Source: SCGC-AAA076-P13 sp905478035 (GTDB taxonomy: Bacteria; Pseudomonadota; Gammaproteobacteria; Magnimaribacterales; D2472). From it: a stretch of DNA of 64,000 nt. The notes under the pieces were generated by a model. It made no database searches. It was not told the origin of the DNA and was given only the letters and a program-made list of their open reading frames with translations. The stretch spans positions 124,001 to 188,000 of the forward strand of contig OX044367.1 in the NCBI GenBank assembly GCA_943846785.1, written 5' to 3'. This document shows positions 17,740-26,339 of this stretch, piece after piece (position 1 is the first letter of the stretch; each line of letters opens with the position of its first letter). Made by a program: the position numbers and the translations under genes.

Positions 17740-18480
17740 TTAGAACTTTTCCATATAGGGTCTTAAATCTAGCTCATGTGTCCATGCACTTCTGTGTTGA
17801 GAATGAACAAACCAATATGAATCTGCAATACTTTCAGGTGATAGGATACCGTCTTTTTCTTTAAGAGCATATGTATCCGGGAAAGTCTCTTTTATAAATG
17901 CAGTATCTATTGCACCATCTATAATGAAATGAGCAACATGAATACCTTGAGGTCCAAGTTCTCTGGCCATACTCTGGCTAAGCGCTCTTAGAGCAAATTT
18001 TGCACTTGCAAATGCTGCAAACCCAGAACCACCCCTTAATGAAGCCGTTGCACCTGTAAAGAAAATGCTCCCTGACTGTCTTTTTTTCATATATTTTACT
18101 GCTTCTCTTCCAGTTAAGAATCCACCAAATGCTGCCATTTCCCAAACTTTTTTGAAAACCCTTGAAGTAGTTTCTTCAATTGAAAAAAATACATTAGCTC
18201 CTGGATTAAAAATAACAACATCTATCGGAGCAATATTTTCTTCAACTTCTTTAAATAAATTAGCTATTGAGTCCTCATCACGAGCATCAACACCAAAACC
18301 CCTAGCCCATCCTCCAGAATCATTTATTTCATTTGCAAGTTCATTTACTTTTTCTAAGCTACCTGGTCTCCTTACTGGACATACTTTATATCCATGATTT
18401 GCAAACTTTTTTGTAAGAGCAGAGCCAGTAGCATCTCCAGCTCCTATAATTATTGCTGAATATTTTGAAAAATCTTTCAT
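17740..18480 (-). CDS. SDR-fold protein with Phe in place of catalytic Tyr
   Basis: A 246-residue Rossmann protein of the SDR family. The cofactor motif is degenerate but present (IGAGDATGSALTKKF). At the active site the usual Tyr-x3-Lys reads FASAK, so the catalytic Tyr is Phe, and the catalytic Ser position (13 residues before) is Ala or Thr in FFTGATASLRG. The remaining fold signals (FNPGA for NNAG, ARELGPQGIHV) are intact. It may still bind NAD(P)H and act as a non-classical or regulatory member; I recall a similar FAAFASAKF pattern in annotated bacterial SDRs but cannot confirm it here. It is the first gene of the leftward run, divergent from the DsbA-fold isomerase. Confidence 0.8.
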   Translation of the reverse strand: MKDFSKYSAIIIGAGDATGSALTKKFANHGYKVCPVRRPGSLEKVNELANEINDSGGWARGFGVDARDEDSIANLFKEVEENIAPIDVVIFNPGANVFFSIEETTSRVFKKVWEMAAFGGFLTGREAVKYMKKRQSGSIFFTGATASLRGGSGFAAFASAKFALRALSQSMARELGPQGIHVAHFIIDGAIDTAFIKETFPDTYALKEKDGILSPESIADSYWFVHSQHRSAWTHELDLRPYMEKF

Positions 18481-18526
18481 ATGCGTGTTTAATTGTTTAT
18501 ATAACTTTACAAAATTGTAGGTACAA

Positions 18527-19132
18527 ATGAAAGTAGACTTTATTTTTGATATAGCAAGCCCTAATGCATATTTCTGTCATCAATTAATCCCAGATTTTGA
18601 AGATAGGACTGGGGTTAAATTTAACTATATTCCTTGTTTGCTTGGCGGGATAATGAAACTATCAGGCAATCAGCCTCCTTTCGTTGCTTTTGCTGATATA
18701 AAAAATAAAAATGATTATCAATTAATTGAAATTGAGAGGTTCGTAAAACAACATAATCTTATCAAATATAAATTCAATTCTAATTTTCCAATGAATACCG
18801 TTCAGGTTCAAAGAGGTGCACTTGCAGCTCAAGAACTAGATATATTTGATGAATACTTGGAGTCAATGTTACGAGCAATGTGGGAAGAAAATAAAAATCT
18901 TTCAGATCTAGATGTGCTTCAAGCTACTCTGGTTGAAAATAATCTCGATGCAGAGTCAATTATTAAAATAGTTACCTCTCAAGAATGCAAGGATAAGCTA
19001 ATTGCAAATACAAGTGATGCTGTTGAAAGGGGGGCTTTTGGTGTTCCAACTTTCTTCTTTAATGACCAAATATTTTTTGGCAAAGATCACCTTCATCAAC
19101 TTGAAGAATATATTAATTCATCTCAGGGATAG
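18527..19132 (+). CDS. 2-hydroxychromene-2-carboxylate isomerase family protein (DsbA/GST-kappa fold)
   Basis: A 201-residue thioredoxin-fold protein. Residues 3-19 (VDFIFDIASPNAYFCHQ) match the start of HCCA isomerases, where a Ser-Pro replaces the CxxC of DsbA; here S10-P11. The C-terminal ERGAFGVPTFFFNDQIFFGKDHL with cis-Pro is typical of the DsbA family. Members isomerise hydroxychromene carboxylate in naphthalene breakdown, or act as kappa-class glutathione transferases. No aromatic degradation genes are nearby, so a general GSH-linked role is more likely. It lies between the SDR pair and lptD. Confidence 0.85.
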   Translation: MKVDFIFDIASPNAYFCHQLIPDFEDRTGVKFNYIPCLLGGIMKLSGNQPPFVAFADIKNKNDYQLIEIERFVKQHNLIKYKFNSNFPMNTVQVQRGALAAQELDIFDEYLESMLRAMWEENKNLSDLDVLQATLVENNLDAESIIKIVTSQECKDKLIANTSDAVERGAFGVPTFFFNDQIFFGKDHLHQLEEYINSSQG

Positions 19133-19181
19133 AACTTTTTATAAAATACTCTTTCAAAGCTAAGAGGTATAAAATAAATCT

Positions 19182-21524
19182 ATGAAGAGATCTTTTCTCA
19201 TAATCAATGTTTGTGTGCTTTTAGCTTCAACAAACTTTGCATATAGCGATATAAATAAAGAATTCATTCTTTCGCCAGCTCCTGAATCTAATATAAATAG
19301 ATGTTTAATTTATTCACCTATTATGGGTGTAGTAAAAGATGGTCAAGATCTAAAAATCAATTCAAATGAATTTGAGTTTACAGATGATCAGAAACTCATT
19401 TTGAAAGGAGATGTTGAATTAGATTTCCCTGAAGGCTTGTTGAGAGCAGATAAGGCAAATTTAGATAGAGAGAATGGAAAAATACAGTTTTTTAATAAAG
19501 GTGAAATTTTCTTAGAAGATTTTTACTTTATTGCAGAAAATGGATTCTTCAATAAGGAAAATAGTGAATTGGCTCTATCTAATGGAACAGCATATCTCAA
19601 TCAGAGGAATCTTATTTTCAATTTTAATAATCTTGATGGTCGTTTGGATGGAGTAATAAATTTAACAAACACATCAGTAACATCCTGTGCTGATGTGAAT
19701 CAGGGCTGGGCTATAGAGGCAAAAAGAATAAATCTTGATACTCAATCACAAAGAGGTATGGCTTCAAATATAAGACTTAAGGTTATGGGAAAAACTATTC
19801 TTGCACTGCCTAAGCTTCCATTTGCAACTTCAAATGAAAGGATGACAGGCTTTCTTGAGCCCTCTCTATCTTTTTCATCAGATGGTGCGGATATAACCAT
19901 CCCATATTATAAAGTTATATCACCCTCCTCTGATATTACGATTGCGCCAAGATTGATAGCAAAACGTGGGGAAGGTGTAGAAATAAATTTTAGATCGCTT
20001 CATGGAAAAAATAAAAATCTAAGAAATTTAGATCTTATATATTTCAATAAAGATAGTGAGTATGAAAAGGAAGGCTATGGAGATAGCTCTGCGAGATGGG
20101 CTTTCAATGTTTCAGATAGTTTTAGTTACAAATCTACTGAATTTGATTTAAATTGGTCAAAAGCTTCTGACAGTTTATTTTTAAGAGATATTCCAGGGGA
20201 TATCACATCTATTGGATACCAAAGGATACAAAATTTAAGTCAGAATTTTTTAATATCTAAGCAGTTTAAGAATACTCATATCAAAATTGAGCATCAGGGC
20301 TATCAATCTTTAAATCCTATCTTAACCAATGGTTACAAAAGATCTCCATCAATAGAATTAAACTATTCAAATAAATTGGGTCCATTTATATTCAATGAGC
20401 TTATAAATATATCTTCATTTAAAGCAAATGACGTTCATGGTTATTTTGGCAATCAAGATATGTCAGGAAGCTATCAAAAAATTATTGAGGATCCTGCAGA
20501 GGGCTCTAGAATTTATTCTCAGTTATCTCTGCTTAATTATGCTCATCATAAAGGATTTTCAATCATTTCAAATTTTGGTATAAAAAGTATCACTTATGAT
20601 TTAACAGATGCATCTTCTATAGACACTTCGGATGTTCATATCCCAAATGCATCTATAGATATAAGTTCAGCATTTTTAAGAAATGCTAAAAATGGCACGC
20701 ATCAAATAGAGCCAAGGATTGTATTTGGTTACTCTGGATACAAGGATCAATCTAATAATCCAATATTTGATAGCGATGAAGTCTCTATGAATAATGAGTT
20801 ATTTTCTAACTTCCGTTTTTCAGGGATGGATAGAATTGGTGATCAAAAATTTTATACTTTAAGTCTTAACTATAAAAAATTACAAATGGGAATGGAGAAG
20901 ATATCTATATCTATCTCAAAAAAATATTTTATAGAAGATAGAAAAACATGGATACGTTCAATGAAATCTATGTCAATGAAAGATATGGAAATGGACAAAG
21001 GCCCAACAATAGTTATGGGAAAATGGATGCCAAATAAGAACACAATGCTTATGGCATACGGAGGTTATTTTAAAGAATCTAATAAGGTTCCACTTGGCGG
21101 TTTTACTCTAAAACATAATTTTAATAAAGGTTCTATTGGAGTTGCTAATAGATATAGGAGAATGTCGGGTGATTTTAATTACACTATGAATTACTCAGAG
21201 GTATTTGGTGATATTTATCTTAACTCTAAGTTTAAATTCATTGCAAAACTTAAACGTGATAATGAGATTAATAAAAATATAGAAAGTATTGTAGGTGTAG
21301 AGTATGAGAACTGCTGCTTTGCATTAAGAATAACAGGATCTGATAAAAATCTTTCAAGGTATAGTAATAAGGAGATTTACTATCCATATTTAGCAGAAGC
21401 ATGGGATAATATTATTCAAATTGAAAACAAAGGTAGAGTAAATTTTGAGTTTGAACTCAAGGGCTTTAACTCATCCTCTAATAAAATAAATAGATTGCTA
21501 AATAATTCACTTTTTAATTACTAA
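19182..21524 (+). CDS. lptD: LPS-assembly outer-membrane protein LptD
   Basis: The 780-residue outer-membrane barrel that inserts lipopolysaccharide with LptE. A signal peptide (about 1-22) precedes the OstA-like N-domain (SNEFEFTDDQKLILKGDVELDF...) and a long C-terminal barrel. Four cysteines remain in the mature protein, at 41, 169, 711 and 712, the same arrangement as the disulfide-forming C31, C173, C724 and C725 of E. coli LptD, which strongly supports function. An unusual Met-rich stretch lies near residues 593-626 inside the barrel. It heads a coupled run lptD-surA-pdxA-rsmA-apaH-cca. SD-like AGAGG precedes the ATG. Confidence 0.97.
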   Translation: MKRSFLIINVCVLLASTNFAYSDINKEFILSPAPESNINRCLIYSPIMGVVKDGQDLKINSNEFEFTDDQKLILKGDVELDFPEGLLRADKANLDRENGKIQFFNKGEIFLEDFYFIAENGFFNKENSELALSNGTAYLNQRNLIFNFNNLDGRLDGVINLTNTSVTSCADVNQGWAIEAKRINLDTQSQRGMASNIRLKVMGKTILALPKLPFATSNERMTGFLEPSLSFSSDGADITIPYYKVISPSSDITIAPRLIAKRGEGVEINFRSLHGKNKNLRNLDLIYFNKDSEYEKEGYGDSSARWAFNVSDSFSYKSTEFDLNWSKASDSLFLRDIPGDITSIGYQRIQNLSQNFLISKQFKNTHIKIEHQGYQSLNPILTNGYKRSPSIELNYSNKLGPFIFNELINISSFKANDVHGYFGNQDMSGSYQKIIEDPAEGSRIYSQLSLLNYAHHKGFSIISNFGIKSITYDLTDASSIDTSDVHIPNASIDISSAFLRNAKNGTHQIEPRIVFGYSGYKDQSNNPIFDSDEVSMNNELFSNFRFSGMDRIGDQKFYTLSLNYKKLQMGMEKISISISKKYFIEDRKTWIRSMKSMSMKDMEMDKGPTIVMGKWMPNKNTMLMAYGGYFKESNKVPLGGFTLKHNFNKGSIGVANRYRRMSGDFNYTMNYSEVFGDIYLNSKFKFIAKLKRDNEINKNIESIVGVEYENCCFALRITGSDKNLSRYSNKEIYYPYLAEAWDNIIQIENKGRVNFEFELKGFNSSSNKINRLLNNSLFNY

Positions 21525-21531
21525 ATTTAAT

Positions 21532-22773
21532 ATGAAAAAAATATTTTTACCCGCATTTGCCCTTCTAATTCCTTCTTTATATTCTGCAATAGAGATACTA
21601 GATAGGGTTGCAGTCATCGTTGATGATGGCTTGATCATGGAATCTCAAATCAACAGCGATTTTGAAGAAATGACAATGAGATACGATCAACAGAATATTC
21701 CAAAACCGGCTGATAAAGAACTTTTAGAGCAAGTAACTGAGAGATTGATTATAGAAGAGCTTCAGCTTCAAATGGCTGACAGGGCTGGAATAAGAATAAG
21801 TGATTCTGAGCTTAACCAAACAATGGGAAGGGTCGCTGCTAATAATCAAATGGAACTACAAGATTTCATAGTCTCCTTAGAAAAAGAAGGAACTAGCTAT
21901 GAGGATTTAAGAGAGCAAATTCGTAAAGAAATGATAATCCAAAGGATACAAAGAGGAAGAGTTCAATCAGAAATTGATATAACCGCTAAAGAGTTTGAAG
22001 CATTCTTAGCGACTGACGAGTCACTGATAGAGTTGGAACCTGAATTATTAGTAAAGCAGATACTTGTAAAAACTTTTAATGAGGCAAATTTAGCAATAGA
22101 AAGAATCAACGGAGGGGAAGATTTTTCTGAACTTGCTAAAGAGATTTCAATAAGCAGCAATGCCTCTACTGGCGGGCTTATGCCTCCGAGAAAAGCTGCT
22201 GATATGCCAAAATTATTCTCGGATGCCATTGATAATAAAAGTGTCGGTTATGTCAGTGAACCTTTAGAGAGCGGAGCAGGATTCCATGTACTAAAACTTG
22301 AAGAAAAAAGAGGTACTTTTGTAAGATATGAAGATCAGTGGTTTTCAAGACATATCTTATTAATGCCGTCAGCAATAAGAAGCGAAGAAGAAACTGAAAG
22401 AGAACTCAAAACCATAAGACAAAGGGTTATAGATGGAGAAAGTTTCGAATCGCTTGCCGAGGAATTTTCTGAGGATCCAGGGTCTTCTAAATTAGGTGGT
22501 GTATTGGATTGGCTTGGAAGAGGTGTGCTTGCTCCTGAGTTTGAAGAAACAATGATATCTTCAGAAATTGGAGTCCTATCTGAAGTTTTTCAAACTCAAT
22601 TTGGTTTTCATTTTTTAGAAGTAATGGATAAAAGAAATCATGACATGACAAGAGAGTTAATTGAAGATCAGGCATATCAAGTTCTTTACTCCAGAAAATA
22701 TGATGAACAACTTGAGAATACTTTGAGATCAATGCGCGCAGAAGCATTTGTTGAATTTAAAGATCTAGATTGA
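21532..22773 (+). CDS. surA: Periplasmic chaperone / peptidyl-prolyl isomerase SurA
   Basis: Escorts unfolded outer-membrane proteins, including LptD, through the periplasm. The 413-residue protein has a signal peptide (about 1-18), the N-terminal SurA chaperone domain (DRVAVIVDDGLIMESQI...), and two parvulin (PPIC) domains at about residues 168-265 and 277-378, the second better conserved (FSRHILLMP, FAEEFSEDPGS-like, FGFHFLEV). It follows lptD by seven bases and overlaps pdxA by four. Lptd-surA-pdxA is the standard gammaproteobacterial order. Confidence 0.96.
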   Translation: MKKIFLPAFALLIPSLYSAIEILDRVAVIVDDGLIMESQINSDFEEMTMRYDQQNIPKPADKELLEQVTERLIIEELQLQMADRAGIRISDSELNQTMGRVAANNQMELQDFIVSLEKEGTSYEDLREQIRKEMIIQRIQRGRVQSEIDITAKEFEAFLATDESLIELEPELLVKQILVKTFNEANLAIERINGGEDFSELAKEISISSNASTGGLMPPRKAADMPKLFSDAIDNKSVGYVSEPLESGAGFHVLKLEEKRGTFVRYEDQWFSRHILLMPSAIRSEEETERELKTIRQRVIDGESFESLAEEFSEDPGSSKLGGVLDWLGRGVLAPEFEETMISSEIGVLSEVFQTQFGFHFLEVMDKRNHDMTRELIEDQAYQVLYSRKYDEQLENTLRSMRAEAFVEFKDLD

Positions 22774-23747
22774 AAAAAATTATTTACTCTCCTGGAGAGC
22801 CATCAGGGATAGGACCTGATTTAATTATTCAGTTATGTTCTATGCCCTTTTGGGAAAAAATAAATGTCCCTGTTATTTGCTTGGCAGATAAAAACCTTAT
22901 ACAAGACAGAGCCTTAATTCTAAACAAAAAAATAAAAATAACTCTACTAAAAGACATTAATAATGTTAACTCAAATAAGCTTGGCGTTATTCAGGTTAAA
23001 GAAATATCTAAATGCAAAATTACAAAACCTGGCAAACTTTATAAGTCAAATGCAGCATATGTAATTAAAAATCTTGATTATGGTATTGATCAATCATTAG
23101 AGTTAAATACTAGCTTAGTAACAGGTCCGATTAGTAAAGAAAATATTATAACTATAAACAAAAACTTCTCAGGTCATACTGAATATATTCAAAAGAAAAC
23201 TAATAGCAACGATGTGCTTATGTTGCTAGGTTCAAAAAAGCTTAGGGTTGCCATTGCAACTACACATGTGCCTTTAAAACAAGTTGCAAAGTTAATAACG
23301 AAGAAACTTATCATTAATAAAGCCACAATTCTTCATGATGAATTGATAAATAAATTTAAAATAAAGAATCCAAGAATAAAATTACTTGGTCTTAATCCTC
23401 ATGCTGGAGAAGGTGGAAAAATAGGTACAGAAGAAAAAAATATTCTTGAGCCTGCTGTGGCTGAATTGAAAAGGAGGAATATTAATATCTCTATGCCGTT
23501 ATCTGCTGATACAGCATTTACAAAAAAAATATTAAAAAGTACTGATGCATATCTTGGAATGTATCACGATCAAGTTCTGCCAGTAATTAAAGCACTGAGT
23601 TTTGGAAATACAATTAATATTACTCTAGGTGTTCCAATTATTAGGACCTCAGTAGACCATGGAGTTGCTTTGGATATTGCTGGAACCGGAATGTCTGATA
23701 CATCTTCTCTTGAAGAGGCATTATTGGCTGCAAAAAGAATGATGTAA
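22770..23747 (+). CDS. pdxA: 4-hydroxythreonine-4-phosphate dehydrogenase PdxA
   Basis: Oxidises 4-phosphohydroxy-threonine in the DXP-dependent route to pyridoxal phosphate. The 325-residue protein has the family motifs SPGEPSGIGPDL, SGHTEYIQKKT, TTHVPLKQV, GLNPHAGEGGKIGTEE (metal and substrate His) and GMYHDQVLPVIK. The start is TTG at 22770, overlapping the surA stop by four bases; no ATG lies close by, and the family N-terminus fits this start. pdxJ is not in the window. Confidence 0.96.
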   Translation: MKKIIYSPGEPSGIGPDLIIQLCSMPFWEKINVPVICLADKNLIQDRALILNKKIKITLLKDINNVNSNKLGVIQVKEISKCKITKPGKLYKSNAAYVIKNLDYGIDQSLELNTSLVTGPISKENIITINKNFSGHTEYIQKKTNSNDVLMLLGSKKLRVAIATTHVPLKQVAKLITKKLIINKATILHDELINKFKIKNPRIKLLGLNPHAGEGGKIGTEEKNILEPAVAELKRRNINISMPLSADTAFTKKILKSTDAYLGMYHDQVLPVIKALSFGNTINITLGVPIIRTSVDHGVALDIAGTGMSDTSSLEEALLAAKRMM

Positions 23748-24517
23748 TGGAAAAAAGAGATGTAAGAAGAAAGTTTGGGCAAAATTATTTGTCAGATCCC
23801 GCTATTATTTTTGAAATGGGGCAAGCAATAGCCCCCTACTCTGGAAATAAATTTTTAGAAGTTGGTCCTGGCTTGGGAGCTCTAACAAAAACTTTAAATC
23901 ATCCAGGTATTAAAATTAAAGCCATTGATGTTGATAAAAGTAATATTGATTTTTTATCAAAAAACTTTCAAGGCCCTGCTGAGTTTGACCTTGTTCATGA
24001 TGATATATTGAAAATATCTTTTAATTTTCTTGAAACTGGTAATTTTAGGATAGCTGGTAATCTTCCATACAATATTTCTACACAAATTATCTTAAAATTT
24101 ATTCAATGGTCGAAATATATACAGGACATGCACTTCCTAGTTCAAAAAGAGGTAGCTGAAAAAATTACAGGAAATATTAAGACTAAAAATTGGGGAAAAC
24201 TATCTATAAAAATCTCTACTTTTTTTAATACTGAAATATTATTTGATGTACCGCCTGAGTCTTTTGATATTAAACCAAAAGTTATGTCTAGCTTCATTAG
24301 AATGACGCCAAAAAAGAATGTGGAATTAGAACCAAAGTTAATTACAAATTTATACAAGGTTATAGATTTATCATTTTCATCTAGAAGAAAGAATATAAGG
24401 AATAATTTAAAGAAACAAAATTTTAATTGGGAAAAGCTTGATATTGATAACAACCTAAGGCCAGAAGAGCTATCGCTTGAGGATTATCTGAAGCTTGCTG
24501 AGTGTTTTAAAGAATAA
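23747..24517 (+). CDS. rsmA: 16S rRNA dimethyladenosine transferase RsmA (KsgA)
   Basis: Dimethylates A1518 and A1519 in helix 45 of 16S rRNA. The 256-residue AdoMet methyltransferase shows KFGQNYLSDPAI, the SAM motif LEVGPGLGALT near residue 39, DVD, and the catalytic NLPYNIST near residue 104. C-terminal helical domain (SRRKNIRNNL) is present. It overlaps both neighbours by one base. The gene apaG, which follows rsmA in E. coli and many relatives, is missing here. Confidence 0.96.
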   Translation: MEKRDVRRKFGQNYLSDPAIIFEMGQAIAPYSGNKFLEVGPGLGALTKTLNHPGIKIKAIDVDKSNIDFLSKNFQGPAEFDLVHDDILKISFNFLETGNFRIAGNLPYNISTQIILKFIQWSKYIQDMHFLVQKEVAEKITGNIKTKNWGKLSIKISTFFNTEILFDVPPESFDIKPKVMSSFIRMTPKKNVELEPKLITNLYKVIDLSFSSRRKNIRNNLKKQNFNWEKLDIDNNLRPEELSLEDYLKLAECFKE

Positions 24518-25323
24518 TGGCTCACTATGTTATTGGTGACGTTCAAGGATGCTATGCAGAGCTTGAGAAACTTGTTAATAAAATAAATTTTAATCCGGAT
24601 AAAGATAAAATCATATTTGCAGGCGATCTTGTTAATAGAGGTACGCAGTCTTTAGAAGTTATGGAATTTTGTATAAAGTATAAAAATTCTGTGAAGGCAG
24701 TTCTTGGCAATCATGATTTCTACTTACTCTATCTTATTGAACACAAAAAAAAGAATAGATCATTAAGAAAAGTTCTAGAATCAGAAAACATTGAAAAATA
24801 TCATAAATGGTTAAAAAAGTTACCCTTATTGCTTGAGATTAAAATAAAAAAGACAGATGAGGTTTTTTGGATATCGCATGCAGGCATACCTTTTATTTGG
24901 GACATTAGACTGGCTAAAAAATTATCTAAAGAAATCCAACTTGGAATGAGAGAAGACTCTTTTAGATTGTTAGAAAATATATGGGGTGATACTCCTAAAA
25001 TATGGAACTCAAATCTTAAAGAATATAAGAGATCTAGGACTATTATTAATTACTTTACAAGAATGCGGTTTTTAGGAAAAGATGGATCTCTAAAGCTAAA
25101 AGCAAAAAAAAATAAAGAAGATAAGGTTCATATCCCTTGGTTTAAACAGACTGTAAATAATTTAAAAGATAATGAGTTCATAGTATTTGGCCACTGGGCC
25201 GCTCTTGAAGGAAAAACTAATTTAGAGAATATAATTGGATTAGATACAGGATGCGTTTGGGGAAATAAACTTACGGCGATAAGATTAGAAGATAGAAAAA
25301 TATTTCAAGTTAAAAAATCATGA
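24517..25323 (+). CDS. apaH: Bis(5'-nucleosyl)-tetraphosphatase, symmetrical (ApaH)
   Basis: Hydrolyses Ap4A to two ADP, and removes Np4 caps from RNA. The 268-residue calcineurin-like phosphatase shows all metal-binding blocks: YVIGDVQGCYAEL, FAGDLVNRGTQSLE, LGNHDFYLL and WISHAGIPFIWD, with the late FGHWAALEG. Length is close to E. coli (280). The start overlaps the rsmA stop by one base and the end overlaps cca by four bases. Confidence 0.95.
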   Translation: MAHYVIGDVQGCYAELEKLVNKINFNPDKDKIIFAGDLVNRGTQSLEVMEFCIKYKNSVKAVLGNHDFYLLYLIEHKKKNRSLRKVLESENIEKYHKWLKKLPLLLEIKIKKTDEVFWISHAGIPFIWDIRLAKKLSKEIQLGMREDSFRLLENIWGDTPKIWNSNLKEYKRSRTIINYFTRMRFLGKDGSLKLKAKKNKEDKVHIPWFKQTVNNLKDNEFIVFGHWAALEGKTNLENIIGLDTGCVWGNKLTAIRLEDRKIFQVKKS

Positions 25324-26339
25324 AAATATATGAGGTTGGTGGAGCTGTTCGAGATACACTCCTTGGAACTAAGCCCAATGATAAAGATTGGGTTGTGGTT
25401 GGGTCTTCTCCAGAAGAAATGACTGCGCTAGGTTTTAAACCAATCGGGAAGGACTTTCCAGTCTTCTTGCATCCAGAAACCAAAGAGGAATATGCTTTAG
25501 CAAGAACTGAAAGAAAAAGTGGTCATGGCTATCATGGGTTTAACTTCTATTTCGGTAAAGATGTAACGCTTGAAGAGGATCTTTCAAGAAGAGATTTCAC
25601 TATTAATTCGATTGCTAAAGATGATAAAGGAAATTTTATTGATCCTTTTTCAGGTATTAATGATATTAAAAATAAAATTTTTAGGCATGTTTCTGATGCA
25701 TTTTCAGAAGATCCGTTAAGGGCGATTAGGTTAGCAAGATTTAAAACCTACGACCATCTTAAAGACTTTACAATTCATTCAAAAACAGAAGAACTTCTGA
25801 GAAAAATAGTGAAGTCTAATGAGATTAAAACATTATCAGAAAACAGAATATGGACTGAAACTGAAAGAGCTCTGTCTTCAAATAATCCGAATATTTATTT
25901 TGATATCCTTCTTAGGTTTGAGATGCATATATTTCATTTTCCAGGCCTTGCAAAAACTAATTGTGACTCGTGCGATAGCCCTTTGGTAAGATGGGCAGAA
26001 TTACAAATAAATAATAAATTTGCATTAGAGAACAACCTTCCAATTCCGAATAACTTTCAAAATGCCTTAGAAATTTTAAAGAAATTAGTAGTAATTGAAG
26101 ACGAAGCCAATGATAAAAACATTTTAATGGTCTTACAAAAAATTAGATTTGAACAAAACGAAGACCTAATAAAAAAAATTGTATTACTTCCTCATCTTCA
26201 AAAAACTAAAGATTTAATTCTAAGATTATTAGAAGTAATAAAAAAAACTGACTTCTCAATATTGGCAAAGGTCTCAAAAGAGCATATTGAAGAAGAAAAG
26301 ATTAAACTACTCAATCAAGTTATAAAAGAATCAAAATGA
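25320..26339 (+). CDS. cca: CCA tRNA nucleotidyltransferase
   Basis: Adds or repairs the 3' CCA of tRNA. The N-terminal class II nucleotidyltransferase head is clear: VGGAVRDTLLG, NDKDWVVVGSSPEEM, EEYALARTERKSG, EEDLSRRDFTINSIA, and DPLRAIRLARF. At 339 residues it is shorter than E. coli Cca (412) because the C-terminal HD phosphohydrolase domain is lacking. The tRNA-Phe gene in this window carries its CCA in the DNA, so repair may be the main role. It overlaps apaH and the next SDR by four bases each. Confidence 0.94.
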   Translation: MKIYEVGGAVRDTLLGTKPNDKDWVVVGSSPEEMTALGFKPIGKDFPVFLHPETKEEYALARTERKSGHGYHGFNFYFGKDVTLEEDLSRRDFTINSIAKDDKGNFIDPFSGINDIKNKIFRHVSDAFSEDPLRAIRLARFKTYDHLKDFTIHSKTEELLRKIVKSNEIKTLSENRIWTETERALSSNNPNIYFDILLRFEMHIFHFPGLAKTNCDSCDSPLVRWAELQINNKFALENNLPIPNNFQNALEILKKLVVIEDEANDKNILMVLQKIRFEQNEDLIKKIVLLPHLQKTKDLILRLLEVIKKTDFSILAKVSKEHIEEEKIKLLNQVIKESK

